Positions 11,040-22,980 of a stretch of 64,000 bases of DNA are shown here, piece by piece. The notes under the pieces were generated by a model. It worked only from the letters and a program-made list of their open reading frames with translations, ran no database searches and had not been told where the DNA came from. Within the stretch, counting starts at the first letter, position 1. Each line of letters opens with the position of its first letter. The position numbers and the translations under genes are program-made. The DNA lies in NCBI RefSeq assembly GCF_011075055.1, contig NC_058137.1, positions 12,757,463 to 12,821,462 of the forward strand. Direction: 5' to 3'. This DNA comes from Mangifera indica. Taxonomy: Eukaryota; Streptophyta; Magnoliopsida; Sapindales; Anacardiaceae.

Positions 11040-11950
11040 CCTACAATGACACACATATGTGAGATGTGGTTGTTGAATCTAATATCCAGATTTGATCATT
11101 TGAATTAAAATTTAACTCAATTTCTATCACAAATGAAATAAATATATATGTTTTCTTTTCCTTCGAACTCTGAAGGTATAGAGGACAATTTCTCTTCCAA
11201 TGTTCATCCTTGTTGCAGTGGAAGCACTACCCTTTTGCCTTGGCCTGTTTGTATTAGATTGGTCTTTCTTAAAGTTCCTTTTCTGTGGTCCAACTTTTGG
11301 ACCTTTCCAAAGTTGTTTGTGTTTCTTCTTTGCTTTACTCATAGAGGCAATGTTAACTTTCTCATACCCTTTCCCTTGCTTATATAATTCCTGAATCTCA
11401 TTCAGAAACTCTAAAGTATGCATTCGATTCTATTCAGATTGTAATTTGTTATAAATGGTTTATAACATTCAGGAAGGATTGGAAAATCAAATTCAACTTG
11501 ATTTTGTAGGGAATCACAATCCCTTAGACATTTAGCTGCTCTAGAATATTTATCATCCTAATGATATGGTCATTTGGAGGCATTCCCTCTCTTAGTCTCA
11601 TTTCGAAAATTGTCATACATAGATCGTACTCGACTACTCATTAGTTCTCTCCATACAACTCTTGTAAAGCCATGAGTATATCGTATGCACTTAGCATATT
11701 TTCATACTTTGTTTGGAGCTCTCTGTTCATTGAAGCTAGCATGTAGCTTCGGCCTCTCAGATTATGATCTTGCCAAGCTTTGAAAACTTCCTTTTCATCA
11801 TCCGTGGCATCCAGAGCCAAGTCAAATGGAATGGGTACTTCCAATACATATGCAGGCATTTAAAAAGGTGAGAACAATTCTTAAATTTCTTATCCAGTCT
11901 TTAAAGTTTGGTCTGGTTAATATATTGTTATCTAAAATTCGTAGCAAGAC
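11040..11950 (-). pseudogene. Copia gag with protease start fragment
   Basis: On the - strand the start resembles the copia opening NNVLLRILDNNILT near 11950-11900, followed by a UBN2-type gag block (11859-11641, ending ILMALQELYGE). A second part (11423-11127) is rich in lysine and carries the degraded zinc-knuckle region. At about 11095-11040 a protease-like WILDS motif followed by TSHIC is visible, where the canonical form is DSGATSH. Stops and frameshifts interrupt it. Confidence 0.8.
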
Positions 11951-12678
11951 ATTATTGACCATTTCTTTTTATCTTTTCATAATCGTTTAGAAAATATTGC
12001 AAAAAAAAAATTAATTTTTTATTAGTGTCTTGTATACATATATACATACATACATACATATATACATATATATATATGAATTTAAACCCTTTTATTGCAT
12101 AATCTCATTAACTCCCATTATTTTATTCAAATCCCACACTACCTTAGACAGGATCTGAAAATTTCATTAGATTAAATTTCTTAGTGGGGAATTGAATTCT
12201 TATTCAATGTAATAAACCTCACATAATAGAAATCTTGGTTAATTAAATTTAATAAGTAGGAAACCCTTTCCATTTATATAATTATATAAGACTCCATTCA
12301 TTTAGCATGTTTTTCACTTTAGATACTTCACATAATAGAATTCTTGGCACCCTTAGCTAGTTAAATTTGAACTATCACGCTTTCCCAAAATGTCATTTTC
12401 ATCATATCTTCACATAATAGAATTTTTGGACATGATAAAAATAATAACTTAAGAACAAGATAAATTTAAGAGAAATTAAATTAAATGCCCAAAACTAAAG
12501 AGGGCTAAGCAAAATTGTTTAAAACTATTAAGATTTAGCGAAAATACCCTATTTTTGTGAAATGACCAAGTTGCCTCTATATATAAACCAAGAATTTTAG
12601 ATAATTCCCTTTACATTTCTCACAGATTCACTAGTAAAATTCAAAGGAAAAAGGCATCTCCTATGGGTCTTACATGGG

Positions 12679-12962
12679 CTTTTCATGTTTTCCAGTAACT
12701 GAAAACGGTAAAGAAGGTTAGTACATCATCCCTACTCTTATTTGGATCAATTTATTGTTAATATTATTAAGATTTGAGGGAGATTTTGAGGTTTGAATTT
12801 TTAGGGTTTTGATATTACTGTCGACTTTTCATGTTTTCCAGTAACTGAAAACGGTAAAGAAGGTTAGTACATCATCCCTACTCTTATTTGAATCAATTTA
12901 TTGTTAATATTATTAAGATTTGAGAGAGATTTTGAGGTTTGAATTTTTAGGGTTTTGATATT
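12679..12962 (+). repeat. Two-copy 146-bp tandem duplication
   Basis: The segment starting CTTTTCATGTTTTCCAG at 12679 recurs at 12825 and runs to the GGGTTTTGATATT block with only a few differences. Each copy holds an acceptor-like TTTTCCAG and a donor-like GGTTAGT about 25 bases apart, so it may be a duplicated tiny exon with its intron. Confidence 0.85.
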
Positions 12963-13589
12963 GAACAATGCATAAAATGTTTTGATTCTTGGTTATTTTG
13001 GTTGAAATTCTTGAGGGGTTTTGTATTATAGGATGTGTAGATTTGATTTGTGTTAAAATTGGAGACTGAAATAAAGATTTTGGGCCAAACAATGGGTTCG
13101 AATTGATAGTAATAGGGTCGGTGGGAACAGTGGATCCTATGGGCCGAATGAAATCTCCCATTGGCAGGAATGATCGCCCGTGGGATGGGGGGAAATTTAG
13201 GTTTTTCAAAATATTAGAGCTAGGGAGATAAGGGGAAATCCACGGGGGTCTGTTTAAAATTTTACAAAAAACCGTGGGTTGATCTATGAAAACTGTGGGT
13301 TGGGGGTAAATTAACTTTTTTAAAACTGTAAGGCCTGTAAGAGATTAGAAAATGGATAAGGGGGCAAAGAAAAAATATTGGACCTGTTTAAGAGTAGTAA
13401 TTTTGTAAGGGCGTAAATTGATATTTTGCACACCTAAGGTTTTTCAATGTGTAGTTTTCAAATTTCATATCCGTTTTTCTTGTTTTAGGGTTTTTCGATA
13501 TGTAGTTTTTGAATTTGACATTTGTTTCTTTATTTTTTTTAATTTTTTAGGCACATTTTATAATGCAATTACGATATAGTTTTCAAAAT

Positions 13590-14940
13590 TTAGATCCCTT
13601 TTCTCAGATTTTTGAGTGATTTTTCAATTGTTGACATTTTAGGGTATTTCAACGTATAGAATTCGAATTTCTATTTCGTTTTTTTGATTTTTTTTCATTT
13701 TAGGATATATCAATTTGTATTTTTTAGATTTTTGAGTGATTTTTCGATTGTTAACATTATAGAGTATTTCAATGTATATAATTCAAATTTCAGTTTTTCT
13801 TTCAGATTTTTGTCATTTTTGAAAAGTATCAACTTGTATTTTTCAGATTTTCAAACGATTTTTCAATTGTTGACATTCTAAGATATTTCAAAATATAAAA
13901 TTTCAATTTCAATCTCATTTTTCAGATTTTTGTCATTTCTGAAAAGTATCAACTCACACTTTTTAGATTTCTGAGCGATTTTTTGATTGTCGATATTTTA
14001 GGGTATTTCAACATATAGAATTCGAATTTCAGTTCTGTTTTTTAGATTTTTATCATTTCTAAAAAGTATCAACTCGTACTTTTCATATTTCTAAACAATT
14101 TTTTAATTATTGGCATTTTAGGGTATTTTAACGTATAGAATTCAAATTTTAGTTCCGTTTTTCAAATTTTTGTCATTTCTAAAAGTATCGACTCGTACTT
14201 TTCAGATTTCCTAGTGATTTTTTTATTGTTGACATTCTAAAGTATTTCAATATATAAAATTCGAATTTTAGTCCATTTTTTATATTTTTGTGATTTCTGA
14301 AAAGTATCAACTGACACTTTTTAGATTTTTGAGCAATTTTTCAATTATTGATATTCTAGGGTATTTAAACGTATAAAATTTGAATTTCAGTTTTATTTTT
14401 CAGATTTTTGTTATTTCTGAAAGGTATTGACTCGTACTTTTCAGATTTTTAAACGATTTTTCAATTGTTGGTATTTTAGGGTATTTCAACATATAAAATT
14501 CGAATTTTAGTTCTATTTTTAAAATTTTTGTCATTTCAAAAAAATATCGACTCGTACTTTTTAGAGTTTCAAGCAATTTTTTATTATTGACATTCTAAGA
14601 TATTTCAATGTATAAAATTCAAATTTCAGTTTTGTTTTTCATAGTTTTGTTATTTCTGAAAAGCATCGACTTATACTTTTCAAATTTTTGAGTAATTTTT
14701 TTATTGTTGACATTTTAGGGTATTTCAACGTATATAATTTGAATTTCAGTTTTATTTTTTAGATTTTTGTCATTTTTGAAAAGTTTCAACTCACATTTTT
14801 TAAATTTCTGATTAATTTTTTTATTGTTGACATTCTAGGGTCTTTCAATGTATAAAATTCAAATTTTAATTTTTTTTTTCAGATTTTTGTCATTTCTAAA
14901 AAGTATTGACTTGTACTTTTCAAATTTTAGTTCTGTTTTA
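13590..14940 (+). repeat. 120-bp tandem array, about 11 units
   Basis: The marker AGGGTATTTC recurs at 13641, 13761, 13880, 14000, 14120, 14239, 14358, 14478, 14597, 14717 and 14837, so the period is 119-120 bp throughout. Each unit also has an ATTCGAATTTCAG-like block, a TTTTTGTCATTTCTGAAAAG block and an ACTCGTACTTTTCAG block, with 10-20 percent divergence by eye. Weaker related copies lie at 13430-13580. The array ends just before the DUF1985 gene. Confidence 0.92.
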
Positions 14941-15162
14941 TCGTTTTCTAGTTTTAATCTTTCTATGTTATTCCAAAGTAGAGTTTTCCTATTTTAGCTT
15001 TGTGTTTTCTTTTTTTAGTTTTCATTTTCATATCTGTTTATATCTGTTTTTGATGAAATTCTTACAAATGTTCAAAATTTTTTGTAAGATACTTCTCATA
15101 AAAGAAAATGTGTTGAAGGCAAGTTATGAATCCCCGACAAGTTAGGACATTTCCGAGCAGAA

Positions 15163-16025
15163 GTGGTATGTCGTGTCCAGCGCACTACCCTGTCCAAAAT
15201 TAGGTCAACACTAACCTCAAAGCAACTTCGATTGTTCGAGAGGACATGTTTTAGGTATCTTCTTCGTCTACCAGATATCAAGTTATCTAAAGTGTTGGTA
15301 CATGCATTTTTTTTACGACAGCTACATCGACCTTTAGTTAGAGATGAGTTATGGTTCAAGGTTGAAGGGGTTGACATGAGATTCAAACCATTTGAGTTTT
15401 CCTTGATGATAGGCCTTTCATTCAGCCAATTCATTGCACTTTTATCGTATATTCCCTGTGTATTCGAACATAGGATTAGAGATACCTACTTTCAAGGCTA
15501 GCAGAAAGTACAGTATCATGGTATTGAGTTTTTTTTTTTTTTTTTGCCAAGCCATGGAGGGATGACAATGTCAATGCCGTCAAGATAGCCTTGTTGTATT
15601 GCCTCTATATGGTGTTGCTAGGGAATGATCGATAAAAGAAGGTATCTGTCGAATACCTTCAGTTGGTTGATCATCTAGATGGGTTTAATTCTTATCCCTA
15701 GAACATGCTAGTATGGCAAATAACATACAAGTCGATGTCCCAGGCGAGTGACAGAGTCTGTTCTGATCGGATGTCAAAAATACATAAATATGACTTTTAC
15801 GAATTTCTTTTTGCTTTTCAGGTAAGTTTATATTTCTTAATTATATATATTAATTGACAAAAATACTAATTGATTTAATTTAACCATTAATGGTTATATT
15901 GTAGTATTGGATATATAAGACGATGGACACCTTATATGATTAGGTGGATATGGTCGATATCCATGCGTCTCCATGGATTTTTCGATGTTCTTACTTAGAG
16001 TCATATAGGCATTATTTTCGTTGGT
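15163..16025 (+). pseudogene. DUF1985 domain gene fragment
   Basis: An open stretch (15163-15501) shows the DUF1985 hallmark order: FRYLLRLPD, LVHAFFLRQL, a DELWFKVEGVDMRF block and EFSLMIGLSFSQF. After a T-run the next block continues in another frame (VKIALLYCLYMVLLGNDR, LVDHLDGFNSYP) with internal stops. A GTAAGT donor at about 15822 and a TTGTAG acceptor near 15903 suggest an original intron. The function of DUF1985 proteins is unknown; they travel with Ulp1-carrying Mutator-like elements. Frameshifts make it inactive. Confidence 0.75.
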
Positions 16026-16339
16026 GACAAGTATGTGATAATTAATTAATGAGTTAATTGATATCTTGAATATTGTAAATATGATTAATTTGAAAGTTAC
16101 CTATTCAATTTTTTGAACTTGTTTGCCAAAGTGAAAGGGAGAATTAATATGATAAGGTTTCAGTCCAATAGAAAGTTCATTAGAACTTTTCAAGTACAAT
16201 AGTGATGGATGTTGGCTTGAGGAAAATAATGGGAACATTCTAATGAATTAAATCCATAATTAAAATGAATATTAATTATGAATAAAATTACTATTTTATC
16301 TATAAATTGTAGATCAAATTATCACTATGTCAAACCTAA

Positions 16340-17132
16340 CGTATTGATAAATTCTTGAAAAAGAAAATAGGCTCATTGGAAGCAATTTCACTAATTGGTA
16401 CATAAATCTTCAGATTATTTTACAACAAGAAAAGAGATTATACATCTTTAAGGGGTCGTTACCCTATGAGCTTAGTCCTGATGCCACCCAAGATAAAAAA
16501 GATACTTTTGATAAGTTTCTTGATCACTTTATGGAAGTTCAACGTCTTATGCCAAATTTTATGTCACCTGAGCTTCAAAAACAACATGAGGAAATAAATG
16601 CTCCATTTATACTTGCACACCTTCAAGAGTTATATGCCACTTGTGTAAGGGTTAAATGATATAAGGTGTCAAGTGCATTATTTGATTGCAAACGTTCCGA
16701 TGAAGGACAAGTTGGCCCTTATGTTGTCAAGATGATTAGTTATATTGAGCGGTTAACTAGCTTAGACTTCATCATGGACAATGAGCTTGCTATTGGCCTA
16801 GTGCTGAAATCCTTCCATAAATTGTAGACTAATTTCATTATGAACTTTAACCTAAATGAAAAGGAGAAAACCTTTGAGGAATTTTTGTATATGCTTAGGC
16901 AAGTTCAATAGGAGGTACGAAAGATAGCTTCAAATAATGTGCTTGTGGATGAAGCCCATGCGCTTAGATCCAAGGCTAAGGGCAAAGACAAAACCAAGGC
17001 TAAACCTATGCCCAAAGCAAAGAAGCAACTAAATATTGCTACTCAGCCAACAGATGGTGTGAGGAAGAGAAAGGTTATCTACTTCTATTATGGCAGAGCT
17101 AGTCAATGGAAGAGACATTGTAAACCTTTTTA
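16340..17132 (+). pseudogene. Copia gag (UBN2) relic
   Basis: Almost one frame from ILEKENRLIGSNFTNWY through ELYATCVRV and EKTFEEFLYMLRQVQ to the lysine-rich linker (16939-17133). Three or four in-frame stops interrupt it. The zinc knuckle has degraded: the tail reads FYYGRASQWKRHC, with the second cysteine changed to tyrosine. Confidence 0.85.
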
Positions 17133-17621
17133 GAAAACAAGAAGAAGAAGACAACTAAGCCTATGCATAATAGATTGCTTGCCAAAAGAGAGGTTGACTT
17201 ACGAGTTAGAAATAGAGTATATATTATTATATTAGCCGTAGGAATTTATTATCTTAGGTTATCTTCTAGACATGTTTTAGAATTCAATAAATGCTATTAT
17301 ATTCCGTCTATTTCTAGATTTTTTTTTTGTCTGTTTTAGATCAGGAATGATATTCACCTTTTATTGCTGGTGATACTATAACCATTTTTTTTGATAATAT
17401 TCTTTATGGAATGACTAATTTGCATAATGGTTTGTATATTCTAAAATTGGATAATGAAATTTTTAATGTGAAAAATAATAAAATTTTGAAAAAAAATGAA
17501 CTAAATACCACATATTTATGATATTGTAGGCTTAAGACCAAAACACATATAAAGATTTCTTGAACAAAGAGTTTTGCAATCATTTGACTTCCATTCTTAT
17601 GATAAATGTGAATCGTACTAA

Positions 17622-18077
17622 TTGGGTAAGATGGCCAAAACACTTTTCACTAAACATATTAGAAGAGTGACTAAACTGTTAAGGATTATTCACAATGATG
17701 CATATAGGCCCATGAATGTGCTTATTAGATATAGGGAAACCTACTTGATCATATTTACTAATGACCTTAGTAAATATGGTTATGTGTTTTTGTTGAAACA
17801 CAAGTCTGAATGCTTTGATAAATTCAAAAAATTCAAGAACGAGGTAGGGAAGCAACTTAGGAAACAAACTAAAATCCATCGCAATGACCATAGAGGTGAA
17901 TACCTAAGTACTAAATTCAAAGGATACCTGAATGAACATGAGATAGTCTCTCAACTCACTCTTTTTGGTACACCACAATATAATGGTGTATCAGAATGGA
18001 GAAATAGGTCATTGATAGAAATGGTCAGGTCCATGAAGAGTTTTACCAATCTACCTATATCTCATGTAACTTTGTAG
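17622..18077 (+). pseudogene. Copia integrase core relic
   Basis: A 151-codon open stretch covers the integrase catalytic core. The typical blocks are LLRIIHNDAYRPM (first catalytic Asp region), FTNDLSKYGYVFLL, a degraded RNDHRGEYLS (second Asp region) and GTPQYNGVSEWRNR with the catalytic Glu. Upstream, 17340-17530 holds traces of the protease and GAG-pre-integrase part. It ends at a stop just where RT should follow. It is a fragment of a polyprotein. Confidence 0.85.
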
Positions 18078-18099
18078 ATAAAATTCTATATGAGTTATG

Positions 18100-18990
18100 A
18101 ACTAGGCAAAAGCCCAATTTGTAATACTTAAGGATTTAGGGCTATAAAACTTATTCAAGTGTTTTTCTGTGAAAGACTTAGGAGAAACATTCTATGTTCT
18201 AGGGATTAAAATTTACTGAGATAGAGAGTGCAGACTACTCAGTTTAAGTTAAAGCACGTATATAGATAAGGTGTTAACAAGATTCTTTATGAAGGAATCC
18301 AAGAAAGGATTTTTATCCATGTCTCATGGTATATATCTTTTGAAAGAGATGTGTCTATCTTCATAATCTAAAAGAGAAAAAATAAGTAAGGTCTTATATG
18401 CCTTGGCTATAAGATCAATCATGTCTATCATGCTATGTATGAAACTTGATGTCTCATACATCATAAGCGCTTGTAATAGATATCAATATGATCCAGATGA
18501 AAAACACTGGATAACTATCAAGAACATCCTAAAGTACTTAAGAAAGAGTAAGGATGCGTTCTTGGTTTATGGAGAAGATTCTGAACTCACTATTAGTGGT
18601 TATAGTGATACCAGTTTCCAAACTGATTGAGATAATTTTAAATCATAATCTAGGTTTGTGTTTTGTTTGAATAGTGGTATAATAAGTTGGAAAAGCTCTA
18701 AGCAAAGTACAGTGACTAATTCTATAACAAAGTTTGAGTAAACTGCCCTTTTAGAAGTAGCAAAAGAGGTTGTATATATCAAAAAGTTTGTAATAGAACT
18801 TAAAGTGATTCCAAGCATTGTTGAGTTGATTAAGCTTTATTATGACAACAATGAAACAATTGCTCAAACAAATGAGCCATAGTCTCATCAAAGGTCTAAA
18901 CACATATTCAACAATGAAACATATAGATAAATAGGATTAACATAGATAACAATTTGGTTGACCCATTAAGAAAGTCTTTATCATAGCAAA
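18100..18990 (+). pseudogene. Copia RT end and RNase H relic
   Basis: After a deletion of most of RT, broken frames show YILGIKI-like remains, then 18403-18630 with NRYQYDPDEKHW and LVYGEDSELTISGYSDTSFQ. Further RNase H blocks follow (ISWKSSKQSTV, YYDNNETIAQTNEP, SHQRSKH). The C-terminal NLVDPLRKSLSQ block precedes the LTR by about 60 bp. Several stops are present. Confidence 0.8.
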
Positions 18991-19037
18991 AACATGATAG
19001 ACATGTAGTAGGAATGGGCATAGTACATCTAGGAGAT

Positions 19038-20411
19038 TGTTAAAGTAGGTGCCTTAGAGCCAATTGATTTGACATTTATAATTGTAATTTATCTCTTTAA
19101 TTAATAAAGGATTTATAGTTATTCAGTTCATATGTTTGTCTATTATATAATTGTGTGAATAACATACCCTTAGAATGGTAGAATTATGATGAATGAATCG
19201 AATGATTGATCGTGGGAACCTTATACACACATTAAATAGTCATTATAAAAATGTTCATAATCTCGACATTACAATGTCCAATGGCACATGTAATAATGAT
19301 GAGATTACCATAGTATTGAATTACCTTATTGAAAGGTAGCGATAATTTTCACGTGTCAAAGCTATTTGCTAATGGTTTGGTACAACACATGGGTGTACAT
19401 TGTATACATATTCATCAGACTAACCTCACTAAAGGATATCCATATGGATGGTTGCTTTAGTGCCCATGGAATAAATCCTTTGAACATCACAAGTGCATGT
19501 GATCCTTTCACTTGAGATTGTCAAACTATCTCATGTAAAGATTGGTATGGTTTGACATTATCCAACGTATCACTATAATAAAGATATCATAAAGGCAATA
19601 AACAACTATATCGTGAGATACATGGAGGCTTTGGTTTATCAATAAAGGATTCGTCACTCCTGAGCATAGGAAAAGATATCTCATATATGAATGTTGAAAG
19701 ACATTCATGATTACTTGAATCTGTGGCCATAATGGGATAAGGTTATAGCCTAATCTGTACATATCATTAATTTGCATTAGCTCATATTGAAGAACTACTG
19801 AGATATACATACTTTTATGTCTCAACTTTGAGATACATTAGTTGATGAAAGGATTAAATTACACATAACTATGATGTTGTAAAAGCTTATAGACATGTTC
19901 ACTAACACTCTATCATTCGGGTGGCCATGATGTTTTACTATAGGCCAATCTTGTTTGTTTATAAATTCAACCTAAATTTAGACACTGCTAGTTCAATCAA
20001 AAGTTTAGGTTGAGTTAGAATCATATTTTAATTAACATTGTTATTGACGCACATTTATATGCTTAGAGTCTTGTTAACGTAAGCTTCCATTGTTGTGATC
20101 TAATTTCCAAGATCTAATTGATAGAAGCCCTAACAATTTTTTTTTTTTTAAGATTGCCTCCCATTTATGCTCCACGTGGAACCAAGGAGCTATTTCAAGA
20201 AGGTTGGATAGCAATTTTTACATAGTCACATGAAGTATTAGAAGAGCCAACAATACTGGTATAATTTCTAAACACTCTATATGTGTTTAACATGTTCATG
20301 AATCTATGCATTAAAACGAGTATCCTGGATGTGTTTCAGGATCTTTGATTTTTTTTAAAAATTTTTAATTTTACTATATTATCGATTAATATGCCTTAAA
20401 ACCCTATAATT
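19038..20411 (+). repeat. 3' LTR of the + copia element
   Basis: It starts TGTTAAAGTAGGTGCC and ends near CTTAAAACCCTATA. Homologous LTRs are at 37896-39526 (+) and 25648-26367 (-, with internal deletions), which fixes the borders. No ORF of note. The LTR is about 1.37 kb. Confidence 0.75.
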
Positions 20412-20519
20412 CTTGACACCCATCCAAAGTTTTTAACCAAGATTAGATTAATATCTTCTACAAATGTTCAAGGTGCATAAGACATTAATCCTCATACGTA
20501 TCGTGATGTATATGATGGA

Positions 20520-21445
20520 TCTTATAGCCAAGACATATGGAATCTTACTTATCCTATCTGTTTTAGATTATGAAGATGGACATATCTTTTTTGAAAGACA
20601 TACACCATAAGACATTGACAAAAATCCTTTCTTGGATTCTTCATACATAATGTCTTTACACACCTTGTCTATGTATGTGTTTTGGCTTAGACTAAGTAGT
20701 CTATGACCTTTATCTTAGTAAATTTTAATCCCTAGAATGTAGGTTGCTTTTCTTAAGTCTTTCATGGAGAAACATTTAAATAACCAAGCCTTTACTGATT
20801 GCAAGTTCGGTATGCCATTTCTAATAATCAAGATGTCATCAACATACAATACTAGAAAAAGTAACTATGCTCTCATTGACCATCTTATACATATATGGCT
20901 GGCTTTCATTTTTTATGAAACCAAACTCTCATACAACTTCATAAAAAAAAATGTTCCAACTTTTGGAAGTCTGCCCCATAGATAGACTTTTGTAGCTTGC
21001 ATACTTTATTAGCTTGTCCAGTAAGAACAAAGCCATCAGATTATGCCATATAAACATCTTCTACAAGGTTTCCATTCAAAAAGATAGGTTCGATATCCAC
21101 TTGAAAGATTTCATAGTCATGCTATACAGTAATAGTAAGGATAATCTTACTAGACATAGTGATTAGTGAAAAGGTTTCATCATAGTCAATGTCATATTTT
21201 TATATGAAACTTTTGGCAACCAGTCATGCTTTATAGGTATGCACATTACCTTCTATGCGAGTTTTCTTTTTGAAAACCCATTTGCACCCTATGGGTTTTA
21301 CTCCTTTAGGTGCATCTACCAAAGTCCATACTTGGTTCTGATACATGAAGTCTATTTCGAATTTCATGGCATCCAACCATTTATTAGAATTTGGACTTAG
21401 GACAATGTTATTATAAGTCATAGGTTCATCATCAAAGATGACCAA
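20520..21445 (-). pseudogene. Copia reverse transcriptase relic
   Basis: The clearest stretch is 21445-21224 on the - strand, with the RT opening NKWLDAMKFEIDFM, VWTLVDAPKGVKPIGCKWVF and KKKTRIEG. Further on, broken frames hold SIYG, a degraded active-site region corresponding to YVDDILI (around 20850), and FSMKDLRKATY near 20760. Stops occur throughout. Confidence 0.8.
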
Positions 21446-21614
21446 TACGTCACCATACTAAGTCATAAGAAAACTAAATCTTTTTAGCTTGCGATGTACT
21501 CATATAAATATACATAGCTCTTGTATGCTTTGAGGTTGTTCCTCTCGAGATTGAGGAACTTCCTCATGACTAATCATCTATGATGGCACATCATTGTCTA
21601 ACATCTATGATATC

Positions 21615-22390
21615 TTATGGCATATCATCGAGGTTCACCCTCTTCCCACTAGTCCTCTTAAGAATAAATTCTTTCTCAAGGAACACATCAGTAAGGGTAA
21701 CAAAGACTTTTCGCTTCTCTAAGTGGTAGAAGCAATATCCCTTAGTTTCCTTCAGGAACCCCATAAAGAAATAGTTTTTAAACATAACGCTTAACTTGTT
21801 CAAAGTCAATTTCTTGACATAAGCTTCACAACCTCGAATCCTCAAGTATTCTAGATTAGGCTTTTGTCTAGTCCACAACTCATATAGAGTTTTATCTAGA
21901 GAATTTGATGGGATACGATTAAGTTTATAGGCAACAGTCTCTAGGGCATGTCTCCAGAAAAACATAGGTAAATCCATAAAACTCATCATAGAGTTAATTA
22001 TTTCTATCAAGGTCTTATTCCTCTATTTAGATACATCAATATGCTAGGTATACAAGAAGGAGTGAGTTGAGAGACTGTCCTATGTTCTTTTAGGTATCCT
22101 TTGAATTTATCACTTACACCTCTATCACTTAGAAGGATTTTGATTTGTTTCACAAACTACTTTTCTACTTTATTCTTGAATTCTTTGAATTTGTCAAAGC
22201 ATTTAGACTTGCTTTTTAACAAAAACACGTAGTCATATTTACTGAGGTTATCAATAAATGTAATGAAGTAGGTTTCCCTATATCTAGTATGTACTGTCAT
22301 GGGCCTATGCATATTACTATGAATGGTCCTTAATAGTTCAGTCACCTTTTCATTGTGTTTATTGAAAGGTATTTTGGCAATCTTACCCAA
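21615..22390 (-). pseudogene. Copia integrase relic
   Basis: Two open stretches. The first, 22390-22157, matches the integrase start (LLRTIHSNMHRPM, FIDNLSKYDYVFLL). After a gap with stops and a degraded QLTP block, 22010-21615 matches the C-terminal part (INSMMSFMDLPMFFW, YELWTRQKPNLEYLRIRGC). The first catalytic Asp position reads Asn here (HSN). Confidence 0.85.
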
Positions 22391-22498
22391 TAGGTATAAT
22401 TTGCATTCATCATAAGATTAGAAGTCAAATGATTGTAAGACTTTTTATTCAGAAGGTCTTGATATACATTTCGGTCCTATGTAGCCTAGCTTGTAATG

Positions 22499-22830
22499 CT
22501 ATAGATATGTAGTATTCAGTTTGTTTATTTTCAAACTTTTATTATTTTTCTCATCGAGAATTTCATTATCTAGTTTTAGAATGTACAAATCATTATACAA
22601 ATAAACCGTTCCATAAAGAATATTATTATAGCTAATGGTTATAATACCATTAGTAATAAAAAATGAATATTCTTTCTTGTCTGAAATAGACATAAAAATT
22701 AAATTTTTAGAAATAGATGAAATATAATAGTAATTATTTAATTCTAAAACTAGTCCAGTGGACAACCTAAGATAATAAATTTCTACTATTAATGCAACAA
22801 TGCGTGCGCTATTTCCAACTCACAGGTCAA
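22499..22830 (-). pseudogene. Copia protease end and GAG-pre-integrase relic
   Basis: The 88-codon stretch 22765-22499 starts GLVLELNNYYYISSISKNL, the usual block after the copia aspartic protease. It continues to the NDLYILKLDN block and ends NKLNTTYL, which normally runs into WHCRLGH. The protease active-site segment itself is degraded. Confidence 0.8.
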
Positions 22831-22980
22831 TCTCTCATTTGGCAAGTAATTTATTGTGTTGCAATTCCTACATATTTGAACAAATATGAGAACCACATCT
22901 TGTATAACCTAAGATAAGGAGAACAATTTATTTAAATGACAAACATACCTGAAGTAGAGGTTTTAGTTGTCTTCTTCTTC

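Larger units (their letters stand above)
9641..12480 (-). mobile_element. Internally deleted Ty1/copia retrotransposon inserted in copy B
   Basis: Read on the - strand the order is leader (12480-11960), gag, a protease fragment, the C-terminal part of reverse transcriptase, RNase H, a purine-rich AAGGAGA tract near 9890, and a possible short 3' LTR down to 9641. Integrase and the first part of RT are missing. The leader and gag start resemble those of the 39907-45742 element, so they are relatives. The left edge falls inside exon 2 of copy B. No clear target-site duplication was found. Confidence 0.75.
12485..16035 (+). mobile_element. Mutator-like (Ulp1/DUF1985 type) transposon relic
   Basis: The segment holds a possible TATA box (TATATATAAACC near 12577), a two-copy 146-bp repeat, an 11-copy 120-bp tandem array, and then a DUF1985 gene fragment. 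DUF1985 genes in plants are typical passengers of Mutator-like elements that also carry a Ulp1-type peptidase. No transposase and no Ulp1 domain remain here. The right edge meets copia leader DNA at about 16035. Inverted terminal repeats could not be fixed by eye. Confidence 0.55.
16040..20411 (+). mobile_element. Ty1/copia element, + orientation, 5' end lost
   Basis: The order is about 300 bp of leader, gag, protease remnant, integrase, RNase H and a 3' LTR. The 5' LTR and most of RT are missing. It is closely related to the neighbouring - strand element: the leader at 16040-16340 matches 23760-24060 reversed, and gag matches as well. The right end abuts the truncated RT of that neighbour. 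Confidence 0.85.

Noticed and set aside
13590..14940. Possible CRISPR-like array because of the regular spacing
   Set aside because: The whole 120-bp unit repeats; there are no short identical repeats with unique spacers, and the genome is a plant's.
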